NCBI GenBank assembly: GCA_947625605.1
Contig: CANQOY010000012.1
Coordinates: 1 to 37,702, forward strand
Direction: 5' to 3'
DNA: 37,702 nucleotides
Source: an uncultured Clostridia bacterium
GTDB taxonomy: Bacteria > Bacillota > Clostridia > Christensenellales > Borkfalkiaceae
Below the pieces are notes generated by a model. That model did not search any database. It saw only the letters and a list, made by a program, of their open reading frames with translations, and had not been told where the DNA came from. Made by a program: the position numbers and the translations under genes. Numbering within the stretch: the stretch's first letter is position 1; each line of letters begins with the position of its first letter. Of the stretch, positions 33,498-37,702 are shown in pieces.

Positions 33498-34096
33498 CAT
33501 GCTCCCCGCCCGCACGGCGCGGGAACGCCCAAGGTTGCGAGAAGGCGATCCACGCAGCGTTCGAGCTCTTCCCGCGTGCCGTTATTTTCCGCAATGAGGC
33601 AGTTCTTCTCCTCATACCGCGTCGGATCGAACTGACTGCGCATGCGGAGGCGGATCTCTTCGCGGGAAGCGCCGTCCCGCGCGGCGGCCGCGTCAAGGCG
33701 GAGCGCCTCCTCCCTGCGCACGGCGATCACGCCGTCGAAGCGCGTCTCGAACCCCGCTTCAAAGAGTAGCGGAACTTCGGCAAAGGAGACCGCATGCCCC
33801 TCCATCCGCCGCAGAAGTTCTTCCATGATGATCGGGTGCGTATACGCGTTCAGCCGCGCAAGCCGCCTCGGATCGGCAAAGACATAGGCGGCGAGCGCTT
33901 TCTTTTCAACTTCTCCCCCTTTCGTACATGCGGGGAAGAGGCGCGCAAGCGCCCTCCTGTACGCCCCATCTTGCCAGAGTTCGCGCGAGATCTCGTCGCA
34001 CGAGAACACGGGGTACCCCTTTTTTGCGAGGATCGCGCAGACGGTGCTCTTGCCCGAGCCGATCCCCCCCGTGACGGCGTAGCGCTTACTTTGCAT
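33497..34096 (-). CDS. coaE: Dephospho-CoA kinase
   Basis: Final step of coenzyme A synthesis. P-loop GGIGSGKST (10-18), the CoA-binding SCDEISREL, and THPIIMEELL and EVPLLFEAGFE in family order; 199 residues. The ATG of MQSKRYAVTGG is chosen because AGGAG lies 9 nt upstream and the P-loop begins there. It overlaps the end of polA by 11 nt in another frame, so the two are coupled; polA-coaE is a common Firmicute pair. Confidence 0.95.
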   Translation of the reverse strand: MQSKRYAVTGGIGSGKSTVCAILAKKGYPVFSCDEISRELWQDGAYRRALARLFPACTKGGEVEKKALAAYVFADPRRLARLNAYTHPIIMEELLRRMEGHAVSFAEVPLLFEAGFETRFDGVIAVRREEALRLDAAAARDGASREEIRLRMRSQFDPTRYEEKNCLIAENNGTREELERCVDRLLATLGVPAPCGRGA

Positions 34097-36620
34097 CGTA
34101 CCAACTCCTGCCGACGGAGACTTCCGCAATGAGCGGCACGCGCAGCGCGATCGCTCCCTCCATCTCCTCTTTGAGAACGGCGGAGGCGCGCTCCGTCTCC
34201 TCTTCGGGCGTATCGAGGAGGAGTTCGTCGTGCACCTGCAAGACGAGGCGGCTGCGGAGCCCCTCTCTGCGGAGGCGCTCCGCCACGCGGAGCATGGCGA
34301 TCTTGATGATGTCCGCCGAGCTGCCTTGGAGCGGCATGTTCATGGCGGCGCGTTCGCCGAAGCTGCGCACATTGTAGTTGGAGGAGCGGATCTCGGGAAT
34401 GTAGCGCCTGCGCCCGAGCACGGTGGTCACGAAGCCCTCCCGTTTCGCCCGTTCCACATTTTCTTCCATGTATGTTTTGACTTCGGGATATTCGAGAAAG
34501 TACTTGCGGATGATCTCCGCGGCCTCCTGTGCGGAGCAGCCGAGATCGCGCGAGAGGCCGAAGGCACTCATGCCGTAGAGAATGCCGAAGTTGACCGTCT
34601 TGGCCCTCCTGCGCTGCGCAGCCGTGACGTCGGAGAGCTTTACCCCGAACACGCGGGCGGCCGTCGCGGTATGGATATCCTCTCCCGCGCAGTAGGCGTC
34701 AACGAGGGCCTTGCACCCCGAGAAATGCGTGAGAAGCCGCAGTTCGATCTGGGAATAGTCGGCGTCTACCAACACGTTCCCCTCCCGCGCCACGAAGAGC
34801 TTTCTCAGCTCCCTCCCCGCGTCCGTGCGGACGGGGATATTCTGCAAGTTGGGGTTTGCGCTCGAAAGCCGCCCCGTCGTCGTGGCCGTCTGATTGTAGG
34901 TGGTGTGGACGACGCCGTTCTTTGCGAGCGGCAGGATGCCGTCGATATAGCTCGTCTGCAACTTCTGGATCTCGCGAAAGCGCAGAATGAGCCGCGCGAT
35001 CTCGTGCTCGTCGGCGAGCTTTTCCAGCACCTCCGCGCCCGTGGAATATCCGCCGCGCTGGTTGCGCTTCGCGCCCTTGGGATCCAGCCCGAGTTTGCCG
35101 AACAGCACTTCCGAGAGCTTGAACGGCGAGTTGAGGTTGAAAGTCTCCCCGGCGATCGCATAGATGCGCTCCGTGAGCGAAGCAAGCTCTTTGCGGTAGC
35201 GCTCGGAAAACTCGGGGAACTTCGCGATATCCACGCACACCCCGAACTTCTCCATGTCATACAGCAAATAGGCGAGCGGCAGTTCGAGCTCACGGTAGAG
35301 CGAGGCCTCCGCCGTCCCCTCCGTCTTTTTGAGCGCCTCGGCGTAGGCCATCGAGAGCGCCTCGGCGCAGTTCATCTCGTGGAGCGAATAGTGCATGGCC
35401 AGCTCTTTGGCGGAAGCGGGGCGCAGGTTGGAATCGCCGAGATACCGAAGGATCGAGACGTCCTCCATGACGCACGCGGGCGCGATCCCGAGCTCGTCAA
35501 GCATCCCGAGCGTCGCCTTGACGTCGGGCACGATGACGCGCTTTCCCGCCGCGAAGATCTCGGTAAAGAGCGGCACGAGTTCGTGCAGAAAGACGCCCGG
35601 CTGCAAAAAATTCTCCCGGATGCGGATGAGGTATTGCTTTCCGCCGAACCCGAGATAGAACCCCTCCTGCTCGCGGCAGAAGAAAAATTCGCTCTCCGCC
35701 CGCACGGAGCCGAGCAGGGAGGACGGATCCTCCGTGCAAATGACCTCTTCCGAGGCCGCCCTCTCCTTGGGGAAATAGCTCCCGTCCATGAGAGAGCGAA
35801 ATTCCAGCCGCCCGAAGAACGTTCTCGCCGCTTCGGGGAAAGGCAGGCGGAGGATACAGTCGTCGAGGGCGACGTCGATGGGCACGTTCACATCGATCGT
35901 GGCGAGCGTACGCGAGAGATACGCCGACTCCCTCCCCTCCTCCAACTTGGCGTGCAGGGTGCCGTAGATCTCCCCCAGAGCGGCATATACGCCGTCCAGA
36001 TTGCCGTAGCGATGCAAGAGCGAGAGCGCGCTCTTCGGCCCCACGCCGCGCACCCCGGGAATGTTGTCCGAACTGTCCCCCATGAGCGCTTTTTCATCAA
36101 TGATCTGCGCGGGCGCAAGACCGACTTTTTCAACAAAATTTGCCGCGGTGAGGCGATCCAGATCGCTCACGCCGCGTTTGGTAAAGCAGACGTCCACATG
36201 CTCGTTGACGAGCTGATAGGAATCGCGGTCCCCCGTATAGATGAGGGAATGCACGCCGCTGAATTTTCTCGAAAGCGTCCCGATGATATCGTCCGCCTCA
36301 TAGCCCGCAAGCTCGACGATGCGGATCTTCATGGCGGTGAGCAGTTCTTTGAGCACGGGGACCTGCCGCACGAGCTCCTCGGGCATCGGCTTTCTCGTGC
36401 CCTTGTAGTCGCCGTACATCTTGTGGCGGAAGGTGGGCGCATGCACATCGAAAGCTACGGCGAGATACTTCGGGTTCTCGTCGTCGATGATCTTAAAGAG
36501 CAGCTTCACAAAGCCGAAGATCCCGTTCGTGGGAAGCCCATCCCCGGTCGTAAAGACGTTCATGGCATAGAATGCACGGTTCAAAAGGCTGTTGCCGTCG
36601 ATGAGAATGAGTTTATCCAT
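34086..36620 (-). CDS. polA: DNA polymerase I
   Basis: Repair and Okazaki-fragment polymerase, 844 residues. The N-terminal 5'-3' nuclease (1-290) has LIDGNSLLNRAFYA, YEADDIIGTL, YTGDRDSYQLV and MGDSSDNIPGVRGVGPKSA. The middle region (about 305-465) occupies the 3'-5' exonuclease place, but the DxE and later acidic residues are absent, so proofreading is lost, as in many Gram-positive PolA. The polymerase domain has motif A (DADYSQIELR), motif B (RRRAKTVNFGILYG) and motif C (VHDE, 796-799). The ATG is conserved in the family but has no ribosome binding site; a good -10 box ends 6 nt before it. Confidence 0.97.
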   Translation of the reverse strand: MDKLILIDGNSLLNRAFYAMNVFTTGDGLPTNGIFGFVKLLFKIIDDENPKYLAVAFDVHAPTFRHKMYGDYKGTRKPMPEELVRQVPVLKELLTAMKIRIVELAGYEADDIIGTLSRKFSGVHSLIYTGDRDSYQLVNEHVDVCFTKRGVSDLDRLTAANFVEKVGLAPAQIIDEKALMGDSSDNIPGVRGVGPKSALSLLHRYGNLDGVYAALGEIYGTLHAKLEEGRESAYLSRTLATIDVNVPIDVALDDCILRLPFPEAARTFFGRLEFRSLMDGSYFPKERAASEEVICTEDPSSLLGSVRAESEFFFCREQEGFYLGFGGKQYLIRIRENFLQPGVFLHELVPLFTEIFAAGKRVIVPDVKATLGMLDELGIAPACVMEDVSILRYLGDSNLRPASAKELAMHYSLHEMNCAEALSMAYAEALKKTEGTAEASLYRELELPLAYLLYDMEKFGVCVDIAKFPEFSERYRKELASLTERIYAIAGETFNLNSPFKLSEVLFGKLGLDPKGAKRNQRGGYSTGAEVLEKLADEHEIARLILRFREIQKLQTSYIDGILPLAKNGVVHTTYNQTATTTGRLSSANPNLQNIPVRTDAGRELRKLFVAREGNVLVDADYSQIELRLLTHFSGCKALVDAYCAGEDIHTATAARVFGVKLSDVTAAQRRRAKTVNFGILYGMSAFGLSRDLGCSAQEAAEIIRKYFLEYPEVKTYMEENVERAKREGFVTTVLGRRRYIPEIRSSNYNVRSFGERAAMNMPLQGSSADIIKIAMLRVAERLRREGLRSRLVLQVHDELLLDTPEEETERASAVLKEEMEGAIALRVPLIAEVSVGRSWYDAK

Positions 36621-36626
36621 AAGGAT

Positions 36627-36655
36627 ATTTTAACACGGATATGTTTTTTTTGCAA
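36627..36655 (-). promoter_or_regulatory. Promoter of polA-coaE (leaderless layout)
   Basis: Minus-strand TTGCAA (36650-36655) and TAAAAT (36627-36632) with a 17-bp spacer. Only six bases (ATCCTT) lie between the -10 and the ATG, so transcription should begin at the start codon. Confidence 0.8.
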
Positions 36656-36673
36656 GAATATCGGGAAAAACAC

Positions 36674-36702
36674 TTGCAATTTTCGCTGCATTTCGTTATA
36701 AT
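36674..36702 (+). promoter_or_regulatory. Promoter of tRNA-Leu
   Basis: TTGCAA (36674-36679) and TATAAT (36697-36702), 17-bp spacer, divergent from the polA promoter and ending 12 bp before the tRNA. Confidence 0.9.
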
Positions 36703-36714
36703 TTTAGAATGTAA

Positions 36715-36801
36715 GCCGGTGTGGTGGAATTGGCAGACGCGCTGGACTCAAAATCCTGTGGTAGAAATACCGTATCGGTTCGACCCCGATCACCGGCACC
36801 A
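36715..36801 (+). tRNA. tRNA-Leu (anticodon CAA)
   Basis: 87 nt, a class II tRNA with a long variable arm and an encoded CCA. The acceptor stem GCCGGTG pairs with CACCGGC, the anticodon CAA is at 36749-36751 in loop CTCAAAA, the variable arm is about GTGGTAGAAATACC, and the T-loop is TTCGACC. One T-T mismatch lies in the anticodon stem (second pair). Confidence 0.96.
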
Positions 36802-36834
36802 GAAAAAAAGAAGGCGAACCGCCTTCTTTTTTTC
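36802..36834 (+). terminator. tRNA-Leu terminator
   Basis: A perfect 15-bp stem (GAAAAAAAGAAGGCG and its complement) with a 3-nt loop and a T7 tract in the descending arm. The inverted repeat extends outward 7 bp into the tRNA 3' end, giving 22-bp arms (36795-36816 and 36820-36841). Confidence 0.9.
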
Positions 36835-36844
36835 TGGTGCCGTA

Positions 36845-37010
36845 CAAGCGGGATCGACGACCCCGCCCCGCCCGCACGTTCTTTATTCCGTCTAAGGGCG
36901 GCACGAGCAGGCATAGCCTGCGAAGTATCACCCTGCACGGGGAGCCATCGAACCCCGCGCGAGGAATGCCACGACCAACCTGATTCGAACCGAGTCAGGT
37001 TGGTCTTTTT
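36845..37010 (+). other. Hairpin-rich non-coding stretch, candidate structured RNA
   Basis: After the tRNA terminator come three small hairpins: GCGGG/CCCGC (36848-36866), GCAGGC-ATA-GCCTGC (36907-36921) and CGGGG/CCCCG (36938-36957). Then a strong terminator follows. No known RNA family or credible reading frame was recognised, and no clear promoter was found, so it may be a remnant, not a transcribed RNA. Confidence 0.3.
36973..37010 (+). terminator. Strong plus-strand terminator
   Basis: GACCAACCTGA pairs perfectly with TCAGGTTGGTC around an 11-nt loop, followed by TTTTT. No annotated plus-strand gene other than tRNA-Leu lies upstream of it. Confidence 0.85.
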
Positions 37011-37017
37011 CTATACT

Positions 37018-37050
37018 TAAAAAGCGAGGACAAACCGCCACAGCCCTCGC
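37018..37050 (-). terminator. Terminator of the AT-rich minus-strand gene group
   Basis: Minus-strand GCGAGG pairs with CCTCGC around a 15-nt loop, followed by TTTTT; it lies 6 bp after the last small reading frame. Confidence 0.6.
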
Positions 37051-37055
37051 CTTCC

Positions 37056-37136
37056 TTATATTCCGCTATCATAGAATATTAGCATCTTTTTACTTGCCAT
37101 ATAGAACTCCTCTTCCCGCAAAACATGTTTTTTCAT
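37056..37136 (-). CDS. Possible 26-residue peptide coupled to the membrane protein gene
   Basis: The ATG shares one base with the stop of the preceding gene (TAATG), an arrangement used for translational coupling. The predicted peptide starts MKKHVLREEEF and is charged. An internal ATG (MASKKMLIF, 14 residues) has GAGGAG 6 nt upstream and could be the real start. A terminator follows directly. It may be a genuine small protein or chance. Confidence 0.3.
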   Translation of the reverse strand: MKKHVLREEEFYMASKKMLIFYDSGI

Positions 37137-37417
37137 TATAACGCGGCTTCTACTATCATTGTAATTATGCAGAACAATGCTAATAATATTGCAGTAACTA
37201 CAAGTGAGATGATAAATGAGGAAAGCCATGCAATTTGGGAAGCATTTCTTTTTGAGATTATTATGAGAATAATATAAGTTATAAAGAATGTACAAAAGAT
37301 TGCCGCTAAAAATATTGCTCCCGTGTTTATATCTTGTCTTGGGCCTTCGTAGTGACTACTCATATATCCACCAAGTACTAAACCGAGACATTTGAAAAGG
37401 TATGCTAAAAATTTCAT
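37136..37417 (-). CDS. Small hydrophobic membrane protein of unknown function
   Basis: 93 residues with three predicted helices: residues 3-19 (weakly hydrophobic), about 34-53 (FLAAIFCTFFITYIILIIIS) and 65-89. A short hydrophilic loop (SSHYEGPRQDINTG) follows the first. AAGGA lies about 9 nt before the ATG, and the ATG overlaps the stop of the upstream frame (ATGA). Base composition is markedly AT-rich compared with the chromosomal genes to the left, suggesting acquisition by transfer next to tRNA-Leu. No family recognised. Confidence 0.65.
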   Translation of the reverse strand: MKFLAYLFKCLGLVLGGYMSSHYEGPRQDINTGAIFLAAIFCTFFITYIILIIISKRNASQIAWLSSFIISLVVTAILLALFCIITMIVEAAL

Positions 37418-37702
37418 TTAATTGATTCCTTATACCTTTTATTAGCATAGTCAAAGCAGTGACCACTTTGAGGCATGGGGGCAATTGTTCATAGCCCCCA
37501 TAAAGTATTTTCGAAAAACTATATGTAGCTTGCCCGGCACCGAACGTAAACGCTTGTATTCCAACACTTAGCCCAATTGTTATAGCGGCATCAGCTATAT
37601 AATGCAGATCTTTTATTTTTTTTTGCTTTTAACATACCGAACTATAAAAAATATAACAACTATTACTATTGCTATCAGTATCCAAGCCCCACCGCCAACA
37701 AG
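37414..37702 (-). pseudogene. Membrane-protein gene, partial and apparently frameshifted twice
   Basis: Entering from the right edge, the first frame reads LVGGGAWILIAIVIVVIFF and ends VRYVKSKKK with a stop (37613-37615) just after a run of nine A (37616-37624, T on the plus strand). A second frame carries on plausibly (KDLHYIADAAITIGLSVG...YGGYEQLPP) to a run of five C (37477-37481), after which a third frame gives MPQSGHCFDYANKRYKESIK and ends in an ATGA overlap with the next gene. One added base in each homopolymer would restore a single continuous protein. Either a decayed gene or sequencing errors. Alternatively the first frame ends naturally as the C-terminal anchor of a surface protein. 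Confidence 0.5.

Noticed and set aside
36696-36938. Reading frames across tRNA-Leu on both strands (for example VELADALDSKSCGRN and GRTDTVFLPQDFESSAS)
   Set aside because: These are translations of the tRNA and its terminator, a familiar source of false protein predictions.
36973-37005. GGTTCGAATC on the minus strand as the T-arm of a degenerate tRNA
   Set aside because: The flanking bases do not form a T-stem or acceptor stem; it lies in the loop of a terminator.
1-37702. CRISPR array, insertion sequence or restriction-modification system
   Set aside because: No regularly spaced repeats, transposase, Cas or methyltransferase genes were found in any frame.

Overview
The window is a GC-rich chromosomal segment of an anaerobic Firmicute of the class Clostridia. 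The signs are an IspH-ribosomal protein S1 fusion in a cmk-plsC-ispH operon, a GlgC/GlgD pair, a flavodiiron protein beside rubredoxin, a Gram-positive type LexA box and an Oad/Mmd-type sodium-pump decarboxylase cluster. An uncultured Christensenellales-like gut lineage is my guess; the sequence alone does not prove it.

Layout. Plus-strand genes come first (1-1881): the tail of an unidentified gene, a D-Ala-D-Ala carboxypeptidase and rluB. Almost everything after that is on the minus strand. Rubredoxin and the flavodiiron protein (1946-3320) form an oxygen-detoxification pair. lexA follows, with a LexA box in its promoter, and a small eight-cysteine protein is transcribed divergently. Next is a translationally coupled pair, a XerS-like tyrosine recombinase and hflX. 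The gap upstream of the recombinase (6698-7125) holds a 13-6-13 bp inverted repeat that is a good candidate for its dif-type site. A six-gene glycogen operon follows: glgB-glgC-glgD-glgA-glgP-amylase, transcribed from 17.3 kb down to 7.1 kb from one strong promoter.

The middle holds a small membrane protein, murC, a cold-shock protein, htpG and the operon aroH::cmk-plsC-ispH::rpsA, whose genes overlap at their stops and starts. Its first gene is a fusion of an AroH-type chorismate mutase with cytidylate kinase. Then come a HI0933-family flavoprotein and a decarboxylase cluster (divergent carboxyltransferase, oadG, biotin carrier, oadB, oadA) predicted to couple decarboxylation to sodium export. 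A VTT-family membrane protein, rnhA, tRNA-Trp(CCA), coaE and polA complete the housekeeping part.

After tRNA-Leu(CAA), at about 36.8 kb, the composition changes. A hairpin-rich stretch ends in a strong terminator. Beyond it lies AT-rich DNA with a small membrane protein, a coupled 26-codon frame and a membrane-protein gene apparently broken by two homopolymer frameshifts. This looks like the edge of an acquired segment.

Themes for a second look: the XerS/dif candidate near a switch in gene orientation; a dispersed short repeat with core TACTATGYGTGACATACTAT, whose copies sit at a start codon, at two stop codons and inside a gene; several genes whose -10 box lies only 6-9 nt before the start codon with no ribosome binding site (probable leaderless mRNAs); and the AroH-Cmk fusion.
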